In this document: positions 37,551-48,447 of the stretch, one piece after another
How the letters are laid out: each line of letters begins with the position of its first letter
Numbering within the stretch: position 1 is the stretch's first letter
DNA from: Herbaspirillum sp. SJZ106
GTDB lineage: Bacteria > Pseudomonadota > Gammaproteobacteria > Burkholderiales > Burkholderiaceae_D
Length of the DNA: 64,000 bases
Assembly: GCF_006715495.1 (NCBI RefSeq)
Contig: NZ_VFNI01000001.1
Coordinates: 806,001-870,000, forward strand
Direction of reading: 5' to 3'
Translations under genes and position numbers: made by a program
The notes under the pieces: generated by a model
Seen by the model: the letters and a program-made list of their open reading frames with translations, nothing else
Told to the model about the DNA's origin: nothing
Database searches by the model: none

Positions 37551-38873
37551 ATGACATCGCAAGCATCCCCAACCCCTAGCAGCCTCAACGAATGGCTGGC
37601 CCTGCTGGAGCAGCGCCACTTCAAGCAGATCGACATGGGGCTGGATCGCGTCATGCAGGTCAAGCAGAAGCTCGATATCCGGTTCGACTGCCCGGTCATC
37701 ATGGTGGCCGGCACCAACGGCAAGGGCTCGACCTGCGCCATGCTGGAATCGATCCTGAGGCGCGCCGGCTACCGCGTGGGCCTCTACATCAAGCCGCATT
37801 TCCTGCACTTCAACGAGCGCGCCCGCATCGACGGCGACATGGCCAGCGACGCCCAACTGATCGCCGCCTTCAACGCCGTGGAAGCGGGACGCATTGAAAG
37901 CGGCGACGTCTCGCTGACCTATTTCGAATTCACCACGCTGGCCATCATGAAGCTGCTGGCCGACGCCAGGCTGGACGTGGCGATCCTGGAAGTCGGCCTG
38001 GGCGGCCGGCTGGATGCGGTCAACGTAGTGGATGCGGATGTGTCCATCGTCACCAGCATCGACATCGACCACACCGAATACCTGGGCAACACGCGCGAGG
38101 AGATCGGCTTCGAGAAGGCCGGCATCTTCCGTCCCGGCAAGGCCGCCGTCTGCGGCGATCCGGTGCCACCCAAGTCGCTCATTGCCCATGCCGAGAAGAT
38201 CGGCGCCGACCTGTGGCTGTTGGGGCGCGACTTCAATTACCAGGGTGACAAGCAGCAATGGGCCTACGGCGGACGCGGCATGCGCCGCAATTCGCTGGCT
38301 TACCCGAGCTTGCGCGGGGCCAACCAGATATTGAACGCATCGGCCGCGCTGGCCGCGCTGGAAGCGCTGCGCGAGGTATTGCCGGTGGGCGCGCAGGACG
38401 TGCGCACGGGCCTGGCCACGGTCGAACTGCCGGCGCGCTTCCAGGTGCTGCCGGGCCAGCCGCTGGTGATCCTGGACGTGGCGCACAACCCGCACGCGGC
38501 CGCCACGCTGGCGCAAAACCTCGACAACATGGGCTTTCATCCCTACACCTATGCGGTGTTCGGTTCCATGCTGGACAAGGATATCGAAGGCGTCATCGGC
38601 CACCTCAAGGACAAGATCGATCACTGGTGCGTGACCGATTTGCCGCTGCCGCGCGCTGCTACGGCGCAACAACTCAAGGATGCCCTGCTGGAAGCCGGCG
38701 TGGAGCCGGAATTCAAGCCCGATGCGGCGCGCAGCATCGAGACCTTCGACACGCCCGCTGCCGCGTACGCAAATGCCCTGAGCAGAGCAGGGGAGAATGA
38801 TAGAATTGTGGTTTTCGGATCCTTCCTTACCGTGGCGGGCGTGATGCAAGTGCGCCGTCCCGGTTTGCACTGA
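37551..38873 (+). CDS. folC: Bifunctional folylpolyglutamate/dihydrofolate synthase
   Basis: Mur-ligase-like enzyme that makes dihydrofolate and adds glutamates to folates. The 440-residue protein has the P-loop VAGTNGKGSTCAML, the metal-ligand region EVGLGGRLDAVNVV and DIDHTEYLGNTREEIGFEKAGIFR, and the C-terminal domain start ILDVAHNPHAAATL. Length is usual for the family. The promoter is presumably in the 30 bp after the accD terminator or within accD. It leads into the SPOR-cvpA-purF genes. Confidence 0.95.
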   Translation: MTSQASPTPSSLNEWLALLEQRHFKQIDMGLDRVMQVKQKLDIRFDCPVIMVAGTNGKGSTCAMLESILRRAGYRVGLYIKPHFLHFNERARIDGDMASDAQLIAAFNAVEAGRIESGDVSLTYFEFTTLAIMKLLADARLDVAILEVGLGGRLDAVNVVDADVSIVTSIDIDHTEYLGNTREEIGFEKAGIFRPGKAAVCGDPVPPKSLIAHAEKIGADLWLLGRDFNYQGDKQQWAYGGRGMRRNSLAYPSLRGANQILNASAALAALEALREVLPVGAQDVRTGLATVELPARFQVLPGQPLVILDVAHNPHAAATLAQNLDNMGFHPYTYAVFGSMLDKDIEGVIGHLKDKIDHWCVTDLPLPRAATAQQLKDALLEAGVEPEFKPDAARSIETFDTPAAAYANALSRAGENDRIVVFGSFLTVAGVMQVRRPGLH

Positions 38874-39027
38874 TTCCGGAACGGATCCAGAGGCCGGCAT
38901 ACGCGCGCCGCATCCGCAAGCAAGGCGCGCATGCCAGACAGACGGGTGAATACCCTCCCAGCCGCGCCAGGGCCTGATGTGCCGGGCAGTTTTTTCAGAC
39001 ATTCAGATCAATTCAATTCGACTCCGC

Positions 39028-39963
39028 ATGGGCTTGTTCTCGTTTTTCCGTAAAAACAAGCAGGAATCTGCTTCAGACCAGGGCGAATTCCGTTCGCGTT
39101 CCGCGGAGGAAACATCGGTTCTGCGCAGCCGCAGCAACCGCGCATCCAATACGCCGGGCCGTGCCCCGGGCGGACGCGGCAAGGCCGGCAAGGAAGCCGC
39201 AGCCGACCCGCTGCTGCCGGAAAAGAAACGCGCCCGCCGCCGCCTGATCGGGGCCGTGGCGCTGGCGCTGGCGGTAGTCATCGTGCTGCCGATGATCCTC
39301 GATTCCGAGCCGAAGTCCCTGAACGAAGACATCGCCATCCAGATTCCATCCAAGGACCAGCCGGCCGCCAATGCCATCGCTGGCGGCGCGCAGTCCGACC
39401 AGGGCGCGCAACCTGGCGGCGAGAAGCTGGCGTCGGCGGCGTCGGCCCTGGACCAGAAGGAAGAAATCGTCGAGCCGACCAGCGTCAACCCGGCGCCTGC
39501 CGCGGCGGCGCAGGCAGCCCCGGCGGCCCCATCCAGGCCGGCGGAGAAACCCGCCGCCAAGCCGGAAGAAAAGAAACCGGCCGCGGCCGAGCGCAAGGAA
39601 GAAGCGAAGAAGGAAGCGCCGAAGAAGGAAACACCCAAGCCCAAGGCGGCCGAGCAGGGCGACGATGCGCGCGCACTGGCGATCCTGGAAGGCAAGTCGG
39701 CCTCCGGCGCCGACAAGAAACCGGCGGCGGCCGGCGGCAAGTTCGTGATCCAGGTCGCCGCGCTGGCGACCCAGGACAAGGTCAATGAATTGCGCAACAA
39801 GCTCAGTGGCGCCGGCATCCATTCCTTCACGCAGAAGATCGCGACCCAGTCGGGCGACCGCACGCGCATCCGCGTCGGCCCGTTTGCCAGCCGCGACGAG
39901 GCCGAGAAGATGGGCGCCCGCATCAAGAAGCTGGGCCTGAATGCGACCATCATTCCGGCTTGA
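39028..39963 (+). CDS. DedD-like SPOR-domain protein
   Basis: A 311-residue bitopic inner-membrane protein. Residues 1-72 are a basic cytoplasmic tail, 73-91 a membrane segment (LIGAVALALAVVIVLPMIL), and 95-235 a low-complexity Ala/Pro/Lys/Glu periplasmic linker. The last 75 residues form a SPOR domain (KFVIQVAALATQDKVNELRNKL, RTRIRVGPFASRDEAEKMGARIKKLG) that binds denuded glycan at the septum. This fits the division protein DedD. It lies between folC and cvpA, as is common in proteobacteria. The start MGLFSFFRKNK is family-typical. Confidence 0.9.
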   Translation: MGLFSFFRKNKQESASDQGEFRSRSAEETSVLRSRSNRASNTPGRAPGGRGKAGKEAAADPLLPEKKRARRRLIGAVALALAVVIVLPMILDSEPKSLNEDIAIQIPSKDQPAANAIAGGAQSDQGAQPGGEKLASAASALDQKEEIVEPTSVNPAPAAAAQAAPAAPSRPAEKPAAKPEEKKPAAAERKEEAKKEAPKKETPKPKAAEQGDDARALAILEGKSASGADKKPAAAGGKFVIQVAALATQDKVNELRNKLSGAGIHSFTQKIATQSGDRTRIRVGPFASRDEAEKMGARIKKLGLNATIIPA

Positions 39964-39994
39964 ATTTGAGCGCCGATAGCGCCATATTGTCATC

Positions 39995-40495
39995 GTGACG
40001 ATCTTTGACTACCTGGTGCTGCTGGTGATGGCCTGTTCGGTCATCATCGGCACCTTGCGAGGCTTGGTGCGCGAAGTGCTGTCGCTGGCGAGCTGGATCG
40101 TGGCGCTGGTGGTGGCCAATGCCTATGGCGAAGCGCTGGCGGCCATGCTGCCGGAAGCGGTGCCCGGCGAATCGACACGACTGATTGTGGCATTCATCGC
40201 CTTGTTCATCGGTACCCGGCTGTTGATGGCGCTGGTATCGAGAACCTTGAGCGAATTGATCAAGGCCAGCGGACTGACGCTGGTCGACAGGGGATTTGGC
40301 AGCATCTTCGGTGTGGCGCGCGGTGTGCTGATCGTGGTGGCGGTGGCGTTGTTGTGCGGCACCACCTCGATCCCGCAGCAGCCATTCTGGAAAGATGCGG
40401 TATTGAGCCCGTGGGTGGAAGAGGCGGCGCTGTCGGTGATGCCGTTCCTCCCGGGCAAGTTTGCCGAGCATGTGAGTTTTTCCGTCCCTGTCTGA
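39995..40495 (+). CDS. cvpA: CvpA-family membrane protein
   Basis: A 166-residue inner-membrane protein with about four membrane helices. The family opening TIFDYLVLLVMACSVIIGTLRGLVREVLSLASWI and GFGSIFGVARGVLIV are present. It starts with GTG, with only a weak ribosome site; no in-frame ATG gives the family N-terminus. CvpA was named for colicin V production and its molecular role remains unclear; it has been linked to envelope stress. It sits 69 bp before purF, the classic cvpA-purF pairing. Confidence 0.9.
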   Translation: MTIFDYLVLLVMACSVIIGTLRGLVREVLSLASWIVALVVANAYGEALAAMLPEAVPGESTRLIVAFIALFIGTRLLMALVSRTLSELIKASGLTLVDRGFGSIFGVARGVLIVVAVALLCGTTSIPQQPFWKDAVLSPWVEEAALSVMPFLPGKFAEHVSFSVPV

Positions 40496-40564
40496 TGCCA
40501 CGGCATCGGTCGCGGTTTGCAGTAGCGGTTCATTTTCGTTTTCGTTTTTCGTTAGGAGTCCACC

Positions 40565-42082
<1,518 letters not shown>

Positions 42083-42111
42083 TCCGATACCCCTCGCGCC
42101 GCCAGGAAACG

Positions 42112-42146
42112 ACGCCGGTTGCCGCTCACGCGGCGCCGGCGTTTTT
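42112..42146 (+). terminator. Intrinsic terminator after purF
   Basis: ACGCCGG and the matching CCGGCGT, plus an inner GCCGC/GCGGC stem across a small bulge, are followed by TTTTT. Confidence 0.8.
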
Positions 42147-42252
42147 CATTGGAGCGGATGCCGCCAAACTGGCTTATCATTTCGGATTCCCGTCACCGGT
42201 TGCGTGCCGCTGGCCCAACTCCTGCCCAACCCCTGCATTTCCCGATTCCGCG

Positions 42253-43494
42253 ATGAACGATAAAAAGACCTACGGCTTCACCACCACCATCCTGCACAGC
42301 GACCGGCAAAAAGACATCGAGCACGGTTCGCTGCACAAGCCCATCCACACCTCGGTGGCCTTCGGCTACAAGGATGCGCGCCAACTGGCCGAAGTGTTCC
42401 AGGGCAAGCAGCCCGGCTACCGCTACGGCCGCCAGGGCAACCCGACGGTCGCCGCGCTGGAAGACAAGATCAACAAGATGGAAGGCGGCAAGTCCACCAT
42501 CTGCTTCGCCACCGGCATGGCCGCCATCGGCGCCATCGTCCAGGGCCTGCTGCGCGAGGGCGATCATGTGGTGTCGTCGGCCTTCCTGTTCGGCAATACC
42601 AACAGCCTGTGGATGACGGTGGACGCGCAGGGCGCCAAGGTGTCGATGGTGGATGCCACCGATGTGAAGAACGTGGAAGCCGCGATCACCCCGCAAACGC
42701 GCCTGGTGTTCGTCGAGACCATCGCCAACCCGCGCACCCAGGTGGCGGATCTGCAGCGCATCGGCGAGCTGTGCCGCCAGCGCGGCATCCTCTACGTGGT
42801 GGACAACACCATGACCTCGCCTTACCTGTTCCAGCCCAAGGCGGTGGGGGCGGGCCTGGTGGTCAACTCGCTGACCAAGTCGATCGCCGGCCACGGCAAT
42901 GCGCTGGGCGGCGCGCTGACCGATACCGGCGAATACGACTGGACCCGTTATCCGCATATCGCCGACAGCTACAAGAAGAACCCGGCGCCGCAGTGGGGCA
43001 TGGCGCAGATCCGCGCCAAGGCCTTGCGCGACTTCGGCGCGTCGCTGGGCCCGGAAGCGGCGCACCACATCGCGGTCGGCGCCGAAACCATGGCGCTGCG
43101 CCTGGAGCGCGAATGCAAGAACGCGCTGGCGCTGGCGCAGATGCTGGACGCCGACGATCGCGTGGCGGCGGTGTACTACCCCGGCCTGGCGTCGCATCCC
43201 CAGCATGCGCTGTCGAAGCAATTGTTCCGCTCCTACGGCAGCCTGCTGTCGTTCGAACTGAAGGACGGCATCGACTGCTTCGACTACCTGAACCGTTTGC
43301 AACTGGCGGTGCCGTCCAGCAACCTGGGCGACACCCGTACGCTGGTGATCCCGGTGGCGCATACCATTTTCTACGAGATGGGCGCCGAGCGCCGCGCCGG
43401 CATGGGAATCGCCGAATCGCTGATCCGCGTGTCGGTGGGACTGGAAGACACCGACGACTTGGTCGGGGATTTCCGCCAGGCGCTGGATGCCTGA
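42253..43494 (+). CDS. metZ: O-succinylhomoserine sulfhydrylase (MetZ-type)
   Basis: A PLP enzyme of methionine synthesis that forms homocysteine directly from an O-acylhomoserine and sulfide. The 413-residue protein of the Cys/Met-metabolism family has RYGRQGNPTVAALEDKIN, the FATGMAAI segment and the PLP Lys in NSLTKSIAGHGNALGG, with VVDNTMTSPYL supplying the Asp ligand. Succinyl rather than acetyl preference is inferred from the purF-metZ neighbourhood seen in Pseudomonas and betaproteobacteria; cystathionine gamma-synthase is the main alternative. It connects to Asd through homoserine. A bidirectional terminator follows. Confidence 0.9.
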   Translation: MNDKKTYGFTTTILHSDRQKDIEHGSLHKPIHTSVAFGYKDARQLAEVFQGKQPGYRYGRQGNPTVAALEDKINKMEGGKSTICFATGMAAIGAIVQGLLREGDHVVSSAFLFGNTNSLWMTVDAQGAKVSMVDATDVKNVEAAITPQTRLVFVETIANPRTQVADLQRIGELCRQRGILYVVDNTMTSPYLFQPKAVGAGLVVNSLTKSIAGHGNALGGALTDTGEYDWTRYPHIADSYKKNPAPQWGMAQIRAKALRDFGASLGPEAAHHIAVGAETMALRLERECKNALALAQMLDADDRVAAVYYPGLASHPQHALSKQLFRSYGSLLSFELKDGIDCFDYLNRLQLAVPSSNLGDTRTLVIPVAHTIFYEMGAERRAGMGIAESLIRVSVGLEDTDDLVGDFRQALDA

Positions 43495-43514
43495 GCGCCG
43501 CCGAGGCTGAAATA

Positions 43515-43549
43515 AAAAATGCCCGCGCTCGAAAGAGGCGGGCATTTTT
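43515..43549. terminator. Bidirectional terminator between metZ and the LOG-family gene
   Basis: Arms AAAAATGCCCGC and GCGGGCATTTTT give A-run and T-run on both sides, so it can serve both convergent genes. Confidence 0.92.
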
Positions 43550-43622
43550 GTTGCCGTCGTCCCGGCCAACGCCGGGAGACAGTCATGTTGAGCAGGCGTC
43601 GATGCCTTGGCAACGTTGCCGG

Positions 43623-44219
43623 TTACGGCACCAGATTGGCCACCGCTTCGCGGTCGGCCCACTTGGTGATATAGCTGGGCTTGAAGGTCTGGAAACGTTC
43701 GATCAGCACCGCCGGATCGGCCTCATGCATCATCAGCTTGGACTGGTCGGCGCTGACAAAGCGCTGCGACACCAGATGGTCGACGAAGGCGATCAGGTTG
43801 TTGTAGAAGCCTTCCACGTTGTACAGGCAGATCGGCTTGTAGTGGAAGCCCAGTTGCGCCCAGGTCAGCACCTCGAACAGCTCTTCCAGCGTGCCCATGC
43901 CGCCGGGCATGGCGACGAAGCCGTCCGACAGTTCGGCCATCATGGCCTTGCGTTCGTGCATGTCCTTGACGATGTGCAGGCGGGTCAGGCCGTTGTGGCC
44001 GAGTTCCTTGTCCAGCAGCGCCTTGGGGATGACGCCGGTGGCTTCGCCGCCCAGCTTCATGATTTCAGTGGCGATGATGCCCATCAGGCCGACGTTGCCG
44101 CCGCCATACACCAGCGCAATGTTGTTCTTGACCATTTCCTGGGCCAGCTTGCGCGCCGCGTCGGCATACGCCGGGGTAGCGCCGGGGGAAGAACCGCAAT
44201 ATACGCAAATCGATTTCAT
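43623..44219 (-). CDS. LOG-family protein (TIGR00730), nucleotide 5'-monophosphate phosphoribohydrolase type
   Basis: A 198-residue Rossmann-like protein. The signature PGGMGTLEELFEVLTWAQL near the middle and VYCGSSPGATPAYADAARKLAQEM at the N-terminus identify the LOG family, once misannotated as lysine decarboxylase. Family members release the base from cytokinin riboside monophosphate or from AMP/other nucleotides. The physiological substrate here is unknown. The start MKSICVYCGSS is family-typical. It is divergent from the patatin gene. Confidence 0.9.
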   Translation of the reverse strand: MKSICVYCGSSPGATPAYADAARKLAQEMVKNNIALVYGGGNVGLMGIIATEIMKLGGEATGVIPKALLDKELGHNGLTRLHIVKDMHERKAMMAELSDGFVAMPGGMGTLEELFEVLTWAQLGFHYKPICLYNVEGFYNNLIAFVDHLVSQRFVSADQSKLMMHEADPAVLIERFQTFKPSYITKWADREAVANLVP

Positions 44220-44415
44220 GTGTCCTCTGCAATGTCCGTCAATACAATGGCAAATGGCTGTTGTGTTTCTTTGCCGGAAAGCAAACACTCCATTTAATCT
44301 CAGAACATGTTATACCATGCTCTTAGTGCGGTGCAGCATAAACTTGCCCGATGACAGAAGGATGACATAGCGGCAGGATGGCGGTGTATCCGGTGGGAGG
44401 TCTCGAAAGGACATC

Positions 44416-45432
44416 ATGCAAAACAAGATCGTCAGTCTGGCCTTGCAGGGCGGCGGTTCGCACGGCGCCTTTACCTGGGGCGTGCTGGATCGCCTGCTGG
44501 AGGATGGCCGGCTTGAGTTCGAGGGCATCAGCGGCGCTTCTGCCGGCGCCATGAACGCGGTGGTGATGACGCAAGGCTATGTGCAGGATGGACGCGAAGG
44601 CGCGCGCGCCGCGCTGGAACGCTTCTGGACCAGCCTCTCCACGCGCGAACCCTTCGATTTCATCCAGCCGGACTTTGCCGCGGCCGTGCCCAATCCCGCG
44701 CCCATGCCGGGCATGCGGACCTTGCTGGCGATGACGCGCTTTTTCTCTCCCGCGCAGTTGAACCCGCTGGACATCAATCCCCTGCGCGACATCCTCACCG
44801 AGCAGGTCGATTTCGAACGCCTGCGCGAGCAGCGCGATGTCAAGCTGTTCATCGCCGCCACCCAGGTCAGCACCGGCATCCTGAAGATTTTCCGCAACCG
44901 CGAGCTGTCGGTGGACGTGTTGCTGGCCTCGGCCTGCCTGCCTTCATTGCACCGGCCCATCGAGATCGACGGCGAGGCCTACTGGGATGGTGGCCTGACC
45001 GCCAATCCGCCGATCTTCCCGCTGCTGCATGCCTGTTCCGCGCGCGATGTGATGGTGGTGCTGCTGCATCCCAGCCGGCGCGGGGGAACGCCAACCTCCA
45101 GCCACGATATCGGCCAGCGGCTGTCGGAGATCAGCTTCAGTTCGGCCTTCTTCACCGAGCTGGGCGGGTTGGCGCTGGCCAAGCGCGAGGCCGAGAATTC
45201 CGCGGTGGCCTTCGGTTCGCTGGAGCGGCGCCTGCGCCAGCTCAACATGCACATGATCGATGCCAATGAACTGATGGAGCAGTTGAGCAACCTCTCCAAG
45301 CTCAATACGCAAGCCAGCTTCATCCGCAGCCTGCACCAGCAGGGGCGCGAGCGGGCGTCGGAATGGCTGGAGCAGAACTTCGCCCGTATCGGGAAGGAGT
45401 CCACCTTCGACCTGGGGCGCTTCCTGCAATGA
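44416..45432 (+). CDS. Patatin-like phospholipase
   Basis: A 338-residue serine acyl hydrolase. The oxyanion loop is GGGSHGAFTWG (residues 12-22), the nucleophile Ser42 sits in GASAG, and Asp191 lies in WDGGLTANPP; together these form the Ser-Asp dyad, so an active enzyme is expected. No signal peptide is visible, so it is probably cytoplasmic or peripheral. The substrate, phospholipid or neutral lipid, is unknown. An AAAGGAC site precedes the ATG. It may be co-transcribed with the hydrolase 92 bp downstream. Confidence 0.92.
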   Translation: MQNKIVSLALQGGGSHGAFTWGVLDRLLEDGRLEFEGISGASAGAMNAVVMTQGYVQDGREGARAALERFWTSLSTREPFDFIQPDFAAAVPNPAPMPGMRTLLAMTRFFSPAQLNPLDINPLRDILTEQVDFERLREQRDVKLFIAATQVSTGILKIFRNRELSVDVLLASACLPSLHRPIEIDGEAYWDGGLTANPPIFPLLHACSARDVMVVLLHPSRRGGTPTSSHDIGQRLSEISFSSAFFTELGGLALAKREAENSAVAFGSLERRLRQLNMHMIDANELMEQLSNLSKLNTQASFIRSLHQQGRERASEWLEQNFARIGKESTFDLGRFLQ

Positions 45433-45524
45433 ACCGCTTCGGCATTGTTGTGATGCTTCGCGCACGATCGTTCTAATTTGTCTATACTCTGCTGCTTCAT
45501 CCATGCAGCACGACAAAGACGACC

Positions 45525-46439
45525 ATGACCCAGCCCGGCGCCCACGATAAGCCATCCCGATCGGAATTCCTGCAGGTGCGCGGCCTGCGCTACCACGTGC
45601 GCCACTGGGGCGACCCCGGTGCGCCGAAGCTCTTCATGCTGCATGGCTGGATGGATGTGTCGGCCTCGTTCCAGTTCATGGTCGATGCGCTGCAGGGCGA
45701 CTGGCATGTGATCGCTCCCGACTGGCGCGGCTTCGGCCTGTCCGAGCGCACCCATGCCGACTCCTACTGGTTTCCCGATTACCTGGCCGATCTCGATGCC
45801 ATCCTGGCGCACTATGCCGGCGCAGAGGCCGAAGAGGCCGTCGACCTGCTGGGCCACAGCATGGGCGGCAACGTCGCCACCCTGTATGCCGGCGTGCGGC
45901 CGCAACGCATCCGCCGGCTGATCAACCTGGAAGGCCTGGGCCTGCCTTCGGCCAGGGCAGAGCAGGCGCCGGGCCGCTTCGCGCAATGGATGGACGAGGT
46001 GCGCAACCGGCCGCTCATGCGCGGCTACGATTCGCTGCAAGAGGTGGCCGCACGGCTGCAAAAGAACAATGTGCGGCTGTCCGACGAGCGCGCCGCCTTT
46101 CTGGCGCCGCATTGGGCGGCGCAGGATGCGGCCGGCCTGTGGCAGATCCTGGGTGATCCGGCGCATAAGCAGGTCAGCCCCATCCTGTACCGTGTCGACG
46201 AAATGATGGCCTGCTGGAGCCAGATCACGGCGCCGGTGCTGTGGGTCGAGGCCAAGGAGAGCGATATCTGGCGCTTCTTCGGCCAGCATGCGCTGATGCG
46301 CGACGAGATCGATCGCCGCATCGGTTTCATTCCCAAGGTGCAGGTAGAGATGATCGGCGACGCCGGCCATATGCTGCACCACGACCAGCCCGAGCTGCTG
46401 GCGGCGCTGGTCGAGCGCTTCCTGGCCCGGCCGGCCTGA
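45525..46439 (+). CDS. Alpha/beta hydrolase
   Basis: A 304-residue alpha/beta-fold hydrolase. It has the HGWMD oxyanion region, the nucleophile Ser112 in GHSMGGN, and a late His in DAGHMLHHDQPELLA. The YHVRHWGDPGAPKLFMLHG opening fits the fold. The fold covers esterases, C-C hydrolases and haloalkane-related enzymes; the substrate cannot be named. It follows the patatin gene and precedes the PHP gene on the same strand. Confidence 0.88.
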   Translation: MTQPGAHDKPSRSEFLQVRGLRYHVRHWGDPGAPKLFMLHGWMDVSASFQFMVDALQGDWHVIAPDWRGFGLSERTHADSYWFPDYLADLDAILAHYAGAEAEEAVDLLGHSMGGNVATLYAGVRPQRIRRLINLEGLGLPSARAEQAPGRFAQWMDEVRNRPLMRGYDSLQEVAARLQKNNVRLSDERAAFLAPHWAAQDAAGLWQILGDPAHKQVSPILYRVDEMMACWSQITAPVLWVEAKESDIWRFFGQHALMRDEIDRRIGFIPKVQVEMIGDAGHMLHHDQPELLAALVERFLARPA

Positions 46440-46564
46440 GCCGGCGGCGGCGCGGGAGGCGGATGGGGAGTACAATGGACAACGTTTACATCCCGTTTTT
46501 GCAGCCAGCCTGACCGGCTGCCGCCACAAGCGGCCCGTCCGGATTTCAGCGCGCTTCATTGCTT

Positions 46565-47407
46565 ATGTCCCAACTCAAGTTCGACCTGCATTGCCATTCC
46601 AACGTCTCCGACGGCCTGCTGTCGCCGGAACAGGTGGCGGCGCGCGCCAAAGCCAACGGCGTCGATGTCTGGGCGCTGACCGACCATGACGAACTGGGCG
46701 GCGTGGCGCGCGCGCGCGCGGCGGCCGAGGCGCTGGGCATGCGCTACATCCCCGGCGTGGAAATCTCGGTCACCTGGGCCGGCCAGACGGTGCATATCGT
46801 GGGATTGCGGGTCGATGAAACCAACCGGACGCTGATCGAGGGCTTGTACGCCACGCGCAACGGCCGTGAACGCCGTGCGCGCGAGATTGCAAGCGGGCTG
46901 GAAAAGGTCGGCATTTGCGGCGCCTTCGAAGGCGCGCTCAGGCACGTCGGCAATCCCGACCTGATCTCGCGCACGCACTTCGCGCGCTACATGGTCGAGG
47001 CCGGGCACTGCGGCGATACCCGGGAGGTATTCGCCAATTACCTCACCGAAGGCAAGCCTGGCTACGTGCCGCACCGCTGGGCCACGCTGAAGGAATCGGT
47101 GGACTGGATCCGCGGCGCCGGCGGCGTGGCGGTGATCGCCCATCCGGGGCGCTACCAGTACACGCAGACGCAATTCTGCGCGCTGTTCGACGAATTCAAG
47201 CAGTTGGGCGGCGCCGCCATCGAAGTCAATACCGGCAGCCATACCCCGGAGCAATACGAGGAATATGCGCAGGTAGCGCGCAGTTACGGTTTCCTGGCCT
47301 CGATGGGTTCCGATTTCCACGGGCCGGGCGAATCGCGGGTCGATTTGGGGGCGTTGCCGCCGCTGCCCAAGGGGTTGACCCCGGTATGGCATGACTGGGA
47401 TTTGTAA
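46565..47407 (+). CDS. PHP-domain phosphoesterase, RNase AM/YciV type
   Basis: A 280-residue PHP metallophosphoesterase. Metal ligands appear in FDLHCHSNVSDG, LTDHDELGG, the Glu of PGVEISV, HPGRY and DFHGPGE. This pattern belongs to the TrpH/YciV group. E. coli YciV (RNase AM) is a 5'-3' exoribonuclease that trims rRNA 5' ends and also acts on 3',5'-bisphosphates. A TTG codon two codons upstream is a possible alternative start; the ATG is preferred. It lies near yciO and trpS, as in other betaproteobacteria. Confidence 0.88.
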   Translation: MSQLKFDLHCHSNVSDGLLSPEQVAARAKANGVDVWALTDHDELGGVARARAAAEALGMRYIPGVEISVTWAGQTVHIVGLRVDETNRTLIEGLYATRNGRERRAREIASGLEKVGICGAFEGALRHVGNPDLISRTHFARYMVEAGHCGDTREVFANYLTEGKPGYVPHRWATLKESVDWIRGAGGVAVIAHPGRYQYTQTQFCALFDEFKQLGGAAIEVNTGSHTPEQYEEYAQVARSYGFLASMGSDFHGPGESRVDLGALPPLPKGLTPVWHDWDL

Positions 47408-47470
47408 GCTCTTGAATTTCCGGTATTAGAATCCTATCTAATAACCACTTTCCAGATAGGAGTTTTCCCA

Positions 47471-48346
47471 ATGAAACGAATCTTGCTGTTTGTTGCGACC
47501 AACATTGCCGTGCTGGTTGTGATGAGCGTCATCTTGTCGTTGCTGGGCGTGGACCGTTTCCTCACGCAGGCCGGCCTGAACTTGCCGATGCTGCTGGTGT
47601 TTTCGCTGGTGGTCGGCTTTACCGGGTCGATCATTTCCCTGTTGATGAGCAAGACCATGGCCAAGTGGTCGACCGGCGCGCGCGTGATCGAAACGCCGGC
47701 CAACGGCACCGAGGTGTGGCTGGTGCAGACCGTTGGCACGCTGGCCCAGCGCGCCGGCATCGGCATGCCCGAGGTAGCGGTATACGAGGGCGAACCCAAT
47801 GCCTTTGCCACCGGCGCCTTCCGCGACTCGGCATTGGTGGCGGTGTCCACCGGGCTCTTGCAAGGCATGACCAAGGATGAAGTGGAGGCGGTGCTGGGCC
47901 ACGAAGTCGCCCACATCGCCAACGGCGACATGGTGACCATGACGCTGATCCAGGGCGTGGTGAACACCTTCGTGGTCTTCCTCTCGCGCGTGGTCGGCTA
48001 TTTTGTCGACTCGGCCCTGCGCCGCAATAATGATAGTTCCGGCCCCGGCATCGGCTATATGGTGACCGTGATGGTGTGCCAGGTCGTGTTCGGCATCGGC
48101 GCCTCGATCATCGTGGCCTGGTTTTCGCGCCACCGCGAATTCCGTGCCGATGCCGGCTCGGCGCGCCTCCTGGGCAGCCCGCAGCCGATGATCCAGGCAC
48201 TGGCGCGGCTGGGCGGTTTCACGCCCGACGGCCTGCCGCAATCGATGGCGGCCATGGGCATCAGCGACAAGCCGGGTATCATGGAGCTGTTTTCGACGCA
48301 CCCGCCGCTGGAGCAGCGTATCGCAGCCCTGCGCGGCCAGCGTTAA
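47471..48346 (+). CDS. htpX: Protease HtpX
   Basis: A membrane zinc protease of envelope quality control. The 291-residue protein has two N-terminal membrane helices ([22 protein letters not shown] and [21 protein letters not shown]), the zinc site HEVAH at residues 144-148, two more hydrophobic segments and the late Glu in [10 protein letters not shown]. It ends with [14 protein letters not shown], typical of HtpX. Length and topology match the E. coli enzyme. AGATAGGAG precedes the ATG. A hairpin terminator follows. Confidence 0.95.
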   Translation: MKRILLFVATNIAVLVVMSVILSLLGVDRFLTQAGLNLPMLLVFSLVVGFTGSIISLLMSKTMAKWSTGARVIETPANGTEVWLVQTVGTLAQRAGIGMPEVAVYEGEPNAFATGAFRDSALVAVSTGLLQGMTKDEVEAVLGHEVAHIANGDMVTMTLIQGVVNTFVVFLSRVVGYFVDSALRRNNDSSGPGIGYMVTVMVCQVVFGIGASIIVAWFSRHREFRADAGSARLLGSPQPMIQALARLGGFTPDGLPQSMAAMGISDKPGIMELFSTHPPLEQRIAALRGQR

Positions 48347-48363
48347 CATAACGGAACGACAGG

Positions 48364-48398
48364 AACGGCGGTGGCGACACCGCCGTTTTGCATTTTTT
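48364..48398 (+). terminator. Intrinsic terminator after htpX
   Basis: Perfect arms AACGGCGGTG and CACCGCCGTT around GCGA overlap TTTTGCATTTTTT. Confidence 0.85.
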
Positions 48399-48447
48399 GA
48401 CGATGGCCGATGGCCTATGCATTGGAAGTGATACTGGAAGTGATGTC